Of a stretch of DNA of 64,000 nucleotides, positions 40,243 to 50,277 are shown piece by piece (the first letter of the stretch is position 1; the number at the start of each line of letters is the position of its first letter). The notes under the pieces are model-generated. The model did no database searches. It was not told where the DNA came from and saw nothing but the letters and a program-made list of their open reading frames with translations. Origin of the DNA: Actinomadura luzonensis (GTDB lineage Bacteria; Actinomycetota; Actinomycetes; Streptosporangiales; Streptosporangiaceae); assembly GCF_022664455.2 (NCBI RefSeq), contig NZ_JAKRKC020000001.1, forward strand, positions 1,178,001 through 1,242,000. Direction: 5' to 3'. A program made the translations under genes and the position numbers.

Positions 40243-43200
40243 TTATCCGACCGCGTAGGCGTGGTGGATGGTCTGGCTGACGGTGTTGCCCGCGGTGTCG
40301 GTCGACGTGGCGCGCAGGGACACGAAGCCCACCGTGCGCGGGTTGGTCATCTGCGCCGTCCAGTCCGAGCCCTTGGCTCTGACCCGGATGTCGCGCCAGG
40401 TCGCTCCGTCATCGACGGACATCTGCAGGTGGATGGACTTCACGGCTGCCGCGGGAGCGCCGGGATTGCGTTCGATCCAGATCGGCAGCCGGGTGGACGA
40501 TCCGGGCTTGGCGCGGTTGTACTCGTCCAGCCCCTCCGGGGCGAAGCGAACCGCCGCCAGGGCGAGCGCTTCCCGCTTGGCAGTGCTCGCCGAGCGGAAC
40601 GTCCACGTCGATTCCACTTTCGTGGACAGCGTGGAGTGCGGCACCTGTCGGCGGGCCGTCGCGCTGAGCGTGTACCTGGCGGGCTCCGCCGGGAGACCGG
40701 TGCTCAGCCGGCAGGAATCGGCCTCCCACAGCCCGCACCTGGTGTAGTCGATCGTCGAGATGACCTGATCACCCTTGGCGAGGCTGATGGTGCCGGTGGC
40801 GGCGCCGTCCATGCCGACCCGGCCGGGCATGCCCTCGGAGAACAGCCGGGCGCCGTCGAACGTCACGGTGTTCCCCTCCCGCCAGGCGCCCGAGGCGGAG
40901 AAGGACGGGCCGCTGACCGCGACGCCCCACGTCTGCCGATCGCGGCCGTCGCCGGTGGGTTCCCGTGGCCCCCGTGACCACGGATTCGCCGACGCGCAGC
41001 GCGCTGGACCACTTGTGCCCTCGCGTCCGGTATTCCGTGAGCTTGCCCGGCAGAGGCACATCGTTCGTGGGGGTCAGGAATCCGTCAGAAACGCCTTCGA
41101 TGGCGTTCGCCACGAAGTAGGTGCCCTTCGCGGCCGTTCCGGCACCGCGGAAGGTGGTGGTCACCTTGTCGAGGTCCTTCACCCTGGCCGCGTACGTGGG
41201 GTTTTCGGGCACGCCGTCATGGCGTTCGTCCACCAGGTCGTAGCGGACGGGGGTGGGAGAGGCGTCCTTGTGGAAATGCATTCTGGTGACGTATTTCAGT
41301 CCGGGCTGCTTGGAGCCGAGCACGAAGTACACGGCGCTGGGGTCGGGCCTGCCTCCGGCCCAGCCGAGGTACCACGAACCGTTGATCACCCACATCTCGG
41401 TCCACCCGCTGATGACAGCCGTGGGCTCGTCCAGGGTGAATCTGATCGGTTTGGCCTGGCGCGTGTCCAGGACGATCTCCGCGCCCTGTCCGCCGACCTT
41501 GACCGGCAAGTGCGTGGTCGTGATGCGCGTGCCTTCGTAGATGTCCACGTACAGGCTCCACTCGCCGGCGGGGAGCCGGTAGGTGTCCGGCGCGCCGCGA
41601 AGGACCATCCGGAGACTCTCGCCCTTGCCGTTGTAGAACTCCCCGACCGCGTCGACGGGCTGGCCGCCGGTACCCAGTGCGCTGATCTTCACGTCGTAGG
41701 CTTCCGGCTCCACGTACGCGGTGGCGACGGTACGGACGAGAAGGTCACTCGATCGGGCCGTGATGGTGCCCGGATGATCGCCGGGTTCCTTGCCGGTCCC
41801 GTCGATCGTCACGGTGACCGATGCCGTGCCCTTGGCGGGCACCTCGACCCGCTGTGCCGAGGTGCGCAGCACGTCGCCGTCCACGGTGAGGTCCAGCGTG
41901 ACCGCAGAGTCGCCGGCGTTGGTGTACGTGATCTCCTTGGTCGCCTGCCGTTCGCCGGATCTGCCCCAGCGGAGGACCGTGCCGATGTTCGCGGGACTGG
42001 CATACACCTGCTGACCGACCGCGCGAACCAGGTCGACGCGCCCGGCGCCCTGGTCGAAGTGCGTGGCGCCAGCCTGCGGCGCGGCGCTACCGATGAGCGC
42101 GGCCTTGAGCTGCTCGCCGCTCCAGTCCGGGTGCTGCTGGGCGAGGATCGCCGCCGCACCCGCGACGTGCGGCGCCGCCATGGAGGTGCCGCTGTGGGCG
42201 ACGTAAGGGCCGTCTGCCGTGCCCTGCGCGGCCGCCGCCATGATGTCGACGCCGGGTGCGGTCACGTCGGGCTTGATCGCGTGATCGCCATTTCTCGGGC
42301 CGCGGCTGGAGAATTCGGCCATCTTGTCGGACTTGTCGACCGCGCCGACCGTCAACGCCGCATCGGCGCTGCCCGGGCTGCTGACCGAGCCGGGTGCTCC
42401 GTCGTTGCCCGCCGCGATGACGAACAGCGCTCCCGTACGCGCTGACAGGGTGTTGACGGCCTGCTCGATCGGGTCGATGCCAGGTGTGTCCGGGCCGCCG
42501 ATGCTCATGTTGATGATCTTTGCTTTGACCTCGACAGCGGCCCATTCCATGCCTGCCAGCATCGCCGATTCGCTGACGTTCTCTCCGCCGACCTTGCCAA
42601 GCGCGATCTTCGCGCCCGGCGCGACACCCCGATACTTCTCTCCGGCGCCCGCCACGATGGAGGCGACATGGGTGCCATGCCCCACATTATCGGTGATGTC
42701 TGGTTCGTCGGAGAAATTCCGCGACTGCGTGACCACGTCCTTGAGATCGGGGTGGGTGGCGTCGTAACCGGAGTCGAGCACGGCGACCGTGACACCGGAT
42801 CCGGTCAGCCCCTGTTGCCACGCCTGTGGCGCCCCGATCTGCTTGACGCTCTGGTCAAGGGTGATGGGCCGCTTCCCGTCCAGCCAGATCTTCGACTTGC
42901 CGGCGGCCAGTGATCGGGCGCCGCCGACCAGGCTCTGCCAGGTCTGGCCCGCCGTCGCCTTGGACACGCTCGTGCCGGCCAGCCCCAGCCCGGCGAACTC
43001 CTTCGCCTTGCGCGTTCCGCTGAGCGCCGGTGCCGCCTTCCCTTCGGCGGACTGGACGATCAGCGGTATGTCCGCCTTGTAGGCGTCGCCGTACCGCCAG
43101 GTGAGCAGCTGCGTGACGTCGAACAAGCGCTCGTCCAGCAGGCCCTGGGCCAGCAGCCGTTTGGCATCCTCTGGAATGACGTGAAGGTGGCCCTGACGGC

Positions 43201-43414
43201 GCTGGACATCGAAGCGATGGTTTCTGCCCGGACCAGGCTCGATCCGGTGGCCGTTCGCTGTGACAGTCACCCGGTCGCCGGTCAGCAGCGTCACTGAGCC
43301 CGACACCCCGGTCACGGGAGATGCCGCCTCGGCTGCCTGTGCGGCACTCGTGGTACCGCCTGCGATGAGCGATCCCGCCACGATCACGGCGAGGGTTGCG
43401 TGGGTTAATTTCAT
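40243..43414 (-). pseudogene. secreted subtilisin-like (S8) serine protease with a frameshift near the C-terminus
   Basis: From ATG 43414 (SD GAGAG) a signal peptide (1-29, MKLTHATLAVIVAG) is followed by a propeptide and an S8 domain with a complete triad: VAVLDSGYDATHPDL (Asp214), NVGHGTHV (His246), Asn336 and SGTSMAAPHVAG (Ser410). The long C-terminal half is beta-rich. After about residue 815 the sequence shifts frame at a run of five C (40969-40973; G5 in the mRNA). One fewer base restores VVTGPREPTGDGRDRQTWG and continues to a stop at 40243, for about 1056 residues in all. The catalytic part is intact. A real pseudogene and a sequencing or slippage error are both possible. Confidence 0.85.
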
Positions 43415-43716
43415 CTGCTCTCTCGTTGTCGATGTGCGGAGAGTTGACATCAGTTCTCGGCGCCGAGGCGCGAGATCACCATGTGCCGGGAAGGCGATCA
43501 CCCCGGTTGGCGTCGGGGCAATGGCCGGATCAGGAGAGTCCGCGATCATCACCACCGCCCTCGCTCACGGAAGCCCTCCGATGGGGCAGAGACGCTGCTG
43601 GCCTGGGAAGTGGCTCTGCTCTACCTTCTGGTCAGCAGGGGAGCTTGGAGGTGGGCGCGGGCAAGGGGCGCCCAGGCCGGCCCGTGGGATCCGAACTCGT
43701 GCGTCATTCGTTGCGA
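43415..43716. other. ~300-base promoter region of the S8 protease gene
   Basis: This stretch lies between the protease start and the terminator of the upstream operon and must hold the protease promoter. No operator, repeat or small gene is convincing. Confidence 0.4.
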
Positions 43717-43749
43717 GGGGTGCCGCTCACGCGCCACGAGCGGCACCCC
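43717..43749 (-). terminator. hairpin terminator of the sigma-factor operon
   Basis: GGGGTGCCGCTC (43717-43728) and GAGCGGCACCCC (43738-43749) form a perfect 12-bp stem with a 9-base loop, 12 bases after the stop codon of the exported-protein gene. It separates that operon from the protease gene. Confidence 0.82.
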
Positions 43750-43761
43750 GGGAGCGCTGCG

Positions 43762-44643
43762 TCAGACGAGCTTGCCGTAGATCCGGGACGGGACCGCCTG
43801 GGCCGCGCCCTCCCTGCCGAACTCCTGGTAGACCCGCGACGTGATCTCCACTGCCTTGGGCAAGTAGGCGGGGTAGAAGGCCTTTCCGCACTCCAGGTCC
43901 CGCAGCGCCGTCTTGATCTCCTTGTCCAGGTACGGCCTGGCCTGCGCGGGCTTCAGGTTCGGCCGGAAGATAACGGTCTTACCCTCGGTCTCCTTGGGTA
44001 GTTCGCCCTTCCACGCCTTCTTGGCGACGTCCGAAGCCTGCCGCACGATCTTCGTGTGGCTCAGACCGTCCAGCGCGGTCGGCCTGGTCTCGCCGACCCC
44101 CAGGCACATGGCGAACTGCTTGCCCAGCTGGACGAGCTGCTTGTCCTGGTCGAGGACGCTCAGCGACTTGTCCACCGCCGCTTCGAGCTGGTCGTAGTAG
44201 TCCTCCTGGGAGGTGACGGTCTTGCCCAGCACCTCCTTGACCGCCTGGGAGAAGCAGGCGTCGTCGGCGGCGCGCCACTTCTTCAGCTGGCCGGCCGAGA
44301 GCGACATCAGCATCTTGTTGTTCGGGTCCTCGTGCTGGACGGGGTTGACGACCTTGTCCTTGGGATAGACGTTCGGGGACCAGACGCCGAAGCCGTACTT
44401 GGCCCGGTACTCCCGCAGCGCCTCCAGGTCACCCGCGAGCCGCTCCTGCTCCCCGGGCTGCCACGTGTACCGAGGCTCCGGGGAGGCCACGTAGTCCAGG
44501 CCCCGCTCCATCATGCAGGCGACGCGCTTGGCCTCCTGTTGTGTCTGCTTCTCGTACGCGGTGGCGTCCCCCGACGGCGGCGAGGTGAGGCCGCCGAACG
44601 AACCGGCGAGCAGGGTGACCGCGACGGCCTTGGCGATGAACAT
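43762..44643 (-). CDS. exported hypothetical protein, 293 aa
   Basis: A 293-residue protein with a signal peptide (MFIAKAVAVTLLAGSFGG) and a helical, charged mature part. Cysteines in VACMMERG, DDACFSQ, FAMCLGVG and DLECGKAF could form two disulfides. No family is recognised, although such proteins commonly follow ECF sigma factors in actinomycetes. The ATG at 44643 is set by an AAGGAG SD 9 bases upstream. It is the third gene after the sigma factor and the CU044_5270 protein, 97 bases downstream of the latter, and ends at a strong terminator. Confidence 0.78.
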   Translation of the reverse strand: MFIAKAVAVTLLAGSFGGLTSPPSGDATAYEKQTQQEAKRVACMMERGLDYVASPEPRYTWQPGEQERLAGDLEALREYRAKYGFGVWSPNVYPKDKVVNPVQHEDPNNKMLMSLSAGQLKKWRAADDACFSQAVKEVLGKTVTSQEDYYDQLEAAVDKSLSVLDQDKQLVQLGKQFAMCLGVGETRPTALDGLSHTKIVRQASDVAKKAWKGELPKETEGKTVIFRPNLKPAQARPYLDKEIKTALRDLECGKAFYPAYLPKAVEITSRVYQEFGREGAAQAVPSRIYGKLV

Positions 44644-44740
44644 GCAGGTTCTCCTTTTCCTTGAGGGCATGCCGGATCGATCTGAGGGCATGCGAAACAG
44701 AACTCACGGCCCGAAAGGCCGGATCAGCCGGGGAAAGGTC

Positions 44741-45796
44741 TCAGCAGGGGATCTTCATGCGGGACGCCTTCGGCGACACCTCGGGCAGGCCGGGGGCGAG
44801 ATCGGCGGCGAGCACCGCGGTGCCGGTCACCGTGCCCTTCTTCTCGATGTACTCGCCCTTGGGCAGCTCCACCCTCTTGCCCTTGGTGACCACCGTGCGC
44901 TCGCCCAAGTAGTGATAGGTCTGCCGGTCGAAGATCAGCTCGGACCGGGTGCCGTTGCCCTCGTCCATGGCGACGGCCAGCCCGGGGCGGCCGGAGACGT
45001 CCGCCGCGTCACCGATGAGCACGATGCCGTCCAGCCCGGCGGCCACCTGGTAGAGCGCGGCGCCCAGGCTGGGCCGTACCACGGACTCGCGGATCAGGCC
45101 CTGGAGGGAGGACCAGATGCGCAGCGGCTCCTCGCCCGTGTCGGCCACGATCTTCGCGCGCACCTGGGCGGGGTCCGTCGGCCAGGTGCGCAGCCGGGCG
45201 TAGGCCGGTTGGCCAGGGCAGCCCGACGACTCGGAGAGGATGTCCTCGACGCCGTGGTCCCAGAAACGCCGAGGCGCCGGTCCCGTGGCTGACAGGCTCT
45301 GCTTGCGGCTCAGCCAGGGCTTACCCACGTCGGCGGCCTCCCAGCGCTCCTCGTTGACCATCACCTTGGTGTACTGCATGGTGCCCGCCTTGTCCCTGGT
45401 GTACAGGCTGTGCTGGGCCAGCGTCTTGGTGTGAACGTACTGGCCGCGGGCCGGCACCGTGTCGGGCCGGTCGGCAGCGGCCCGCGCGGCCAGGGTGAGC
45501 AGCGCCTTGGCGTCGGCCGGAGGGGCAGCGATCAGGTACCCGGGGGTACGCGAGTCGGAGCCGCCCAGACTCACCTGGCTGACGATGATTCCGCCGGTGA
45601 GCATCACCGCCATGGCGCCGACCAGGGCGACGCGCCGGATCGGCAGCGCGGTGGGCCACCAGCGGCGCGGACAGTCCAACCGTGACGCCTGTGCCTGGCG
45701 GGTCAGGCGGAGGAAGCGGTCACGCCCCCTCGCTGCCGCCTCCGGCGTCGGCTCGGGCTCCGCGAACACGGCCTCGATCAGCTTCAACTCGTCCAT
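44741..45796 (-). CDS. CU044_5270 family membrane protein (probable sigma-factor partner)
   Basis: A 351-residue protein with a cytosolic N-terminus ([31 protein letters not shown]), one membrane segment (about 55-77, [14 protein letters not shown]) and a large external domain that includes [31 protein letters not shown] and [19 protein letters not shown]. This is the CU044_5270 family, always next to ECF sigma factors in actinomycetes and thought to control them, though not proven. The ATG shares one base with the sigma stop (TGATG), favouring this start. Confidence 0.85.
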   Translation of the reverse strand: MDELKLIEAVFAEPEPTPEAAARGRDRFLRLTRQAQASRLDCPRRWWPTALPIRRVALVGAMAVMLTGGIIVSQVSLGGSDSRTPGYLIAAPPADAKALLTLAARAAADRPDTVPARGQYVHTKTLAQHSLYTRDKAGTMQYTKVMVNEERWEAADVGKPWLSRKQSLSATGPAPRRFWDHGVEDILSESSGCPGQPAYARLRTWPTDPAQVRAKIVADTGEEPLRIWSSLQGLIRESVVRPSLGAALYQVAAGLDGIVLIGDAADVSGRPGLAVAMDEGNGTRSELIFDRQTYHYLGERTVVTKGKRVELPKGEYIEKKGTVTGTAVLAADLAPGLPEVSPKASRMKIPC

Positions 45797-46380
45797 CACC
45801 ACTCCCCGATCGGGTTGACGTCGCCCAGGGCCTTTCGCAGCTTCTTGCGCGCCCTGTTGAACCGGGACCCGACGGTCCCCACCGGTACGTCCAGGGCGGC
45901 GGCGATCTCCTCGTAGCCCAGCCCGCCGAACACGAGCAGGAACACCACGTCGCGATCGCCCTTTGACAGGCCCTTCAGCCCCCGTATGAGCTCCGGCCGG
46001 CTGGCCTGCGCCGCGAGCTGCGAGGTCACTCGATCCTCGTGCCCGTCACCGGAGTCCTCAGCCGCGATCTTGCTGAGCGCGTTCAGGCGGCGGCCCTCCC
46101 TGCGGCGGTGCCGGGCCACGACATTCGTGGCGATGCCGAATAGCCACGACCGCACGGTGCCCCGCTGCGGATCGAAGCCGCACCTGCCGTCGAACGCGAG
46201 CAGGAAGGCCTCCGCGACCAGGTCCTCGACCTGCTCGCCGCCGAGCCGGGCGGCCAGGTAGCGGTAGACCTCCTGGAAGTACCGGTCGTACAGGAGGGCG
46301 AAAAGCTCGGGATTGTCCATCGACCGCTCGACCATGGTGACGTCTTCCAGCACATCGTTGGCGTCAGGTGGTGCAGCCAT
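45796..46380 (-). CDS. ECF-subfamily RNA polymerase sigma factor
   Basis: A 194-residue sigma factor. Region 2 is in [37 protein letters not shown] and [23 protein letters not shown]; region 4 is in [45 protein letters not shown]. It starts at ATG after GGAAGGA. It is first gene of an operon with the CU044_5270 protein and the exported protein. The group is the SigE-like ECF set typical with that partner. The promoter it recognises is not visible by inspection. Confidence 0.93.
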   Translation of the reverse strand: MAAPPDANDVLEDVTMVERSMDNPELFALLYDRYFQEVYRYLAARLGGEQVEDLVAEAFLLAFDGRCGFDPQRGTVRSWLFGIATNVVARHRRREGRRLNALSKIAAEDSGDGHEDRVTSQLAAQASRPELIRGLKGLSKGDRDVVFLLVFGGLGYEEIAAALDVPVGTVGSRFNRARKKLRKALGDVNPIGEW

Positions 46381-46719
46381 GGCGTCCTTCCGAAGGCGAC
46401 TGTCTCCCAGTGTTCGCCGCTCGGCAGATTTTCTTCACGCCAATTTCCGGCGCGGCCATCGAAGCGAACCAGCGGGAACGCGCCCTCAACGCCGAGGACG
46501 CGCTGAAGGCCGCCCACACCGAAACCGTCCAGGATCGGCGTGGTGCCGGACCGTATGCGGTCCAGACATGGGCGCCCGTCCAGGACATTTAGCTAGCTTC
46601 TGTCCGGTCGGGCAGGCCAAGGCCTCGGGTACCTGAACAAGCGGGCGGTCTGCGCGGCGATGTCGTAGCACACCTCGCAGACGCCGATCAGCCCGGCGGC
46701 GATGACCACGGCGAGCGGC
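46381..46719. other. ~340-base stretch, no supported gene
   Basis: Lies between the sigma factor and an NRPS remnant. Frames up to 74 codons are open on both strands, but none has codon bias, an SD or recognisable protein sequence. It must include the sigma-factor promoter near 46400. Confidence 0.4.
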
Positions 46720-47175
46720 AGGTGAAGCTGGCGGTCGAGCCTGCCCAGGCAGTCGAAGTCGCCCGACGGCAGCAGTCGGGCGCCGTCACCCGTGCGATAT
46801 CCACGGCGGCCGTACTCCTGGGGCAGCGAGATGAAGCGCGCGGAGGTCAGGGTCTCGTCCCCGACATAGCCGTCGGCAAGCCCGCTCCCCGTGACGATGA
46901 GCTCGCCGGGCATCCCCGGCGCCACCGGGTGCAGCCCGTCGGCCAGGACCCCCGCACCTGAGCCGTCACGAGGCGGGCCGATGGGCAGCTTCCGCTCGTA
47001 CCCGTGGGCCGGGTCGTACCGGTAGCAGCCACGAGTAGACCGTGTGCTCGGTCGGACCGTAGCCGTTGACCAGGCTCTCCGGCGGCACGGACACCGCCGC
47101 CCGCCTGAAGTGCTGAGCCGGCACGGCCTCACCGCCGACGACGAGATGCCGCATGAGCTTCAGCTCGGGCAGACC
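46720..47175 (-). pseudogene. NRPS adenylation-domain remnant
   Basis: Two frames together encode the middle of an amino-acid adenylation domain: HLVVGGEAVPAQHF and NGYGPTEHTVYS (A4-A5 motifs), then after a frameshift near 47025 YDPAHGYERKLPIGPP, GELIVTGSGLADGYVGD, SARFISLP and YRTGDGARLLPSGDFDCLGRLDRQ (A6-A8). Everything before and after is missing, as are carrier and condensation domains. No function remains. It shows that an NRPS gene once stood here or was carried in. Confidence 0.85.
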
Positions 47176-47320
47176 CGCGCGGCTGTCGGCCGCTGCACCG
47201 TTCCTGGTGCTCTCGGACGGCAGCTACGTGATCGTCCTACGCCAGTCGATCCTCCACGGCCGCTGTCGGCGTAGCGAGCACGGTGGCCGGGCATTGCCCG
47301 GCGCGGTCAGGCCGGCGCGG

Positions 47321-48192
47321 TCAGACCGGCGTGGTTAGACCGGAGGCGTGAGCAAGGGCGGCGGCCTCGGTACGGGTGCCCACGCCGAGCTTGGCCAGGA
47401 TGTTGGCCACGTGGAACTTCACGGTGTGTTCGCTGATCAGCAGGTCTTCGGCGATCTGCCGGTTGCGCAGGCCGCGCGCCAGCCGTTCGAGCACCTCGAG
47501 CTCGCGTGGCCTGAGCGCGGCCAGGGCGGCGTCCGAGGCCGGCGGTGCGGGCGGGGTGAGCGGCAGCGCGGCACTGATCGTCGTGCCCCAGCCGAGACGG
47601 CGTCGAGGGAGAGACGGCCGTCCACGACGGCTGCCAGCTCGGCCAGACGGCGCAGGGCAAGCGCGCCAGCCGCGAGCGTGCCCGGCCCGTCGTCGCGAAC
47701 GACGAGGTGGAGCTCGGACTCCTCCGGCTCCCAGGACACGCGAACTCTCGTCAGGCCGTCCTGCTCGAGCATGGCGACCACGGCGCCCCGTACCAGGGCC
47801 AGGGCGGTGTTGGCGATGTCGGACGGTAGGGCGCGGTCGCGGTCGCGCGGCCCGCCCAGCTCCAGCGACACCTGGCTGTGGCGGGCCAGGGGTGCCAGCT
47901 TGCCTGCCAGCCGGTCGAAGGCCGCCCCGGCCGGCTCCTCGCTCAGCGTGGAATTCAGGTCGGACGCGGCGCGCAACTCGATCAACGCTGACACGGCCAG
48001 GTCGGTGGCGGTGCGCCGGGCGGCGGCGTCGTCGAGCGTACGGCTGCGCAAGGTGCCGAGCAGGGATTGCAGTGTGGCGGCGTGAGTGCTGGTGAGCTCA
48101 GCGATGACGCGGGCCCGCTCGCCGGCGGCCACCCGGTTGCCGGTCAGGTCGGCGGGGGGCAGGTTCTCGGCGCGGTGCATCAGCTGCAGGGC
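47321..48192 (-). pseudogene. LuxR-family regulator, 5' end cut by an IS element and internally frameshifted
   Basis: The remnant encodes a helical sensor part ([24 protein letters not shown]), a kinase-ATPase-like segment ([30 protein letters not shown]) and, in a third frame, an intact LuxR helix-turn-helix ([45 protein letters not shown]). The shift lies near 47590; adding one G restores [16 protein letters not shown]. The 5' part is lost at the IS5 end at 48193, with no continuation beyond the IS. Two independent lesions make this a true pseudogene. Confidence 0.85.
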
Positions 48193-49097
48193 GACTAAGA
48201 GGTCATAACAGAATGAGATGGCCCGCATCCTCATCGTGATGATCGTCGTTGGGCAGGTATGAGGAAGGGTGAGCCGCTGCCGTGGATCGTCTCGGACAGC
48301 TTGTGGGAGCGAATCGAGCCATTGTTGCCGAAGGTGCAGCGTCGCACCCGTCATCCGGGACGTAAGCGGCTGGATGACCGGAAAGCGTTGTGCGGGATCT
48401 TGTTCGTGCTCTACACCGCGATCCCGTGGGAGTTCCTGCCTCAGGAGCTGGGCTTCGGCTCCGGCATGACGTGCTGGCGGCGGCTGCGGGACTGGCACCA
48501 GGCCGGAGTGTGGAACCGGCTGCACCAGCTCCTGCTCGCCGAGCTGCACGCCGCCGGCCGGCTGGACTGGTCCAAGGCGGTGATCGACAGCTCGCACGTG
48601 CGGGCGCTCAAGGGCGGCCCAAAACCGGGCCGAGCCCGGTCGACCGTGCCAAGCCGGGCTCGAAACACCACGTCATCGCCGAAGGGCACGGCATCCCGCT
48701 CGCGTTGTCGCTGACCGGCGGCAACCGCAACGACGGCACCCAGCTGATGCCGTTGATCAAGGCAATCCCGCCGGTCCGCGGCCGACGCGGCCGGCCCCGT
48801 AAGCGTCCTGCCTGCTTATACGCCGACCGCGGCTACGATCACGACCTCTACCGCCGACAGGTCTGGCACGTCGGCATCCGGCCGCACATCGCCCGCCGTG
48901 GCACCCCACACGGCTCCGGCCTGGGCATTCACCGCTGGGTCATCGAGCGCACGATCGCCCTGCTGCACTGGTTCCGCCGTCTGCGTATCCGCTGGGAGAT
49001 CCGCGACGACATCCATGAGGCCTTCATGACCCTCGCCGCCGCGATCATCTGCTGGCGACGCCTCGTCCGATGAGTCCATTGTTAGGACCTCTTAGTC
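48193..49097 (+). mobile_element. IS5-family insertion sequence, complete
   Basis: About 905 bp. Terminal inverted repeats of 18 bp (48193-48210 and 49080-49097, GACTAAGAGGTC...) match at 17 positions. Inside is a DDE transposase in two frames. No target duplication is evident (GGC left, ACC right), which suggests that one flank has been rearranged since insertion. The left end interrupts a LuxR gene. Confidence 0.88.
48259..49073 (+). CDS. IS5-family transposase made by -1 frameshifting
   Basis: The first frame (from 48259, 120-odd residues used) gives the N-terminal domain (IVSDSLWERIEPLLP, GRKRLDDRKALCGILFVL) and the first catalytic Asp in VIDSSHVRA. At C-CCA-AAA (48618-48624) a -1 slip gives GGPKTGPSPVDRAKPGSKHHVIAEGHG in the second frame, which then carries YADRGYD (second Asp) and VIERTIALLHWFRRLR (Glu), ending at 49073. 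Both frames lack other lesions, and the join agrees with IS5/IS427-group transposases, so programmed frameshifting is the best reading. Confidence 0.88.
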
Positions 49098-49113
49098 ACC
49101 CAACAACGGAAAA

Positions 49114-49141
49114 GGCCGTTTCCAGAACTCTGGAAACGGCC
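49114..49141. repeat. 13-bp inverted repeat at the left edge of the transposase remnant
   Basis: GGCCGTTTCCAGA (49114-49126) and TCTGGAAACGGCC (49129-49141) pair perfectly across 2 bases. The coding homology of the following transposase remnant begins immediately after it. It may be a terminator brought in by a rearrangement. Confidence 0.65.
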
Positions 49142-49142
49142 C

Positions 49143-49907
49143 CCCGGCGCCCTGCTCATCGACGGCTCCCTGGCCTGCCCGCTGATGCCCGCCCGGCTCG
49201 CCCAGGCCACCACCGGCTTGGACGACACCGCCATCCGCACGCCATCGCAAGAACTCATCGCGTTGATCGCCGCGCGAGAGCCGTACTTGCTGCGCCTCAA
49301 ACAGAGCGCGAACGCAGACGGCTCGGTCCGGTTCCAGTGCCCGGCAGCAGGCACCTCCCCGTCGCTCTCCTGCCCTCGCTTCGACCGCCACTACCAGCGC
49401 GCACCCAGCAGGCCCGCCGCGGTCGACCTGACCGACGCCCGACAGCGGGCGGCGCACCCGGCGGCGAAACCCCGTATCCTGCCCCCGCATCCCGACCTGA
49501 AAGCCGCCGAGCAGCCGAAGATCTGCCGCCAACACACCATCACCCTGCACCCCGGCGACCTCGGGCATCTCGACAAGTTCCGCCAGGATGCCATCTATCT
49601 CAGCCCCAGGTGGGAGGGGGTTTACAAGCCTGTCCGCGCCATGACGGAGGGCATTAACGGGCGCCTGAAGGGCCACGATCTCGATCTTGGCGATCCGAAA
49701 GCCCGGCTCGCCCGCGGGCGTGTCGCCCAAAGCATCCTGGTCGCGCTGCTCGTCACCGTCGCCAACGACCACTTCCTCGACCAATGGCGCCACATCCACC
49801 AGCCCCCAGACGAGCCCGACGTGGTCGCCTCCACTCCGCAGACTCCAGCCGCGCTCTTCGATGGCACCCCACCCGCAGGCCAGAGCAGGCCACCACCCGC
49901 CCCATAA
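49143..49907 (+). pseudogene. transposase remnant, 5'-truncated (copy B)
   Basis: An open frame of about 255 codons with no start at its left edge: GALLIDGSLACPLMP, LIAAREPYLLRLKQSANADG, KICRQHTITLHPGDLGHLDKFRQDAIYLSP, AMTEGINGRLKGHDLDLGDP and RVAQSILVALLVTVANDHFLDQWRH. The pattern of a conserved Arg/Glu...NG...K region near the C-terminus suits a DDE transposase found in actinomycetes, but I cannot name the IS. The N-terminal half is missing at 49143, next to a hairpin and the IS5 end. Its 3' region is shared with copy A at 37813. Confidence 0.75.
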
Positions 49908-50150
49908 GCCGCAAAACCCACCATCCCACCGCAGCGCCCCGCTCACCGCCGGCTTCGCCATGCCCAACGGCCGAATCCTGGTCCTCCACCAGCGGCCTGA
50001 CACCATCCGGGCCTTCCCAGCCGCCAACTCCGCAGTTCCCAAACCAGGACGAATCAGATTCGGAAACTCCTGAAACGACAAGATCCCGCCTGATCGCGAT
50101 GATCAGACGGGATCCCGTCAACTTCAGTCCAGCCGTCTCAAGAACGGCCC
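49908..50150. mobile_element. 3' flank of the transposase remnant, ending at tRNA-Ala
   Basis: Non-coding tail of the element. TCAACTTCAGTCCAGCCGT (50118-50136) followed by AGAACGGCCC is shared with 37992-38024. The GCCGT/ACGGC arms could form a small hairpin at the element edge. The last shared base is adjacent to the 3' CCA of tRNA-Ala. Confidence 0.65.
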
Positions 50151-50151
50151 C

Positions 50152-50228
50152 TGGTGGAGATGAGGGGATTCGAACCCCTGACCCCTTCGATGCGAACGAA
50201 GTGCGCTACCGGACTGCGCTACATCCCC
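50152..50228 (-). tRNA. tRNA-Ala (CGC)
   Basis: A full cloverleaf on the minus strand: 7-bp acceptor stem GGGGAUG/CAUCUCC with the alanine-specific G3:U70 pair, D-stem GCGC/GCGC, anticodon stem CUUCG/CGAAG with loop UUCGCAU (anticodon CGC), and GGUUCGAAUCC in the T arm. The 3' CCA is encoded. The mobile-element remnant ends directly at its 3' side. Confidence 0.96.
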
Positions 50229-50277
50229 AAGGACTCGTTTAGACTAGCATCCCCTCACGGGTCCTCGCGCCACCCTT

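Noticed and set aside
17060..47175. A natural-product gene cluster suggested by the P450, NRPS sequence, exporter genes and PhzF
   Set aside because: The genes are scattered, the NRPS and PhzF parts are broken, and no core biosynthetic genes or carrier proteins are present.
28500..50150. An integrative conjugative element or prophage ending at tRNA-Ala
   Set aside because: No integrase, relaxase, replication or phage structural gene is seen, and the tRNA 3' end is not repeated elsewhere in the window.
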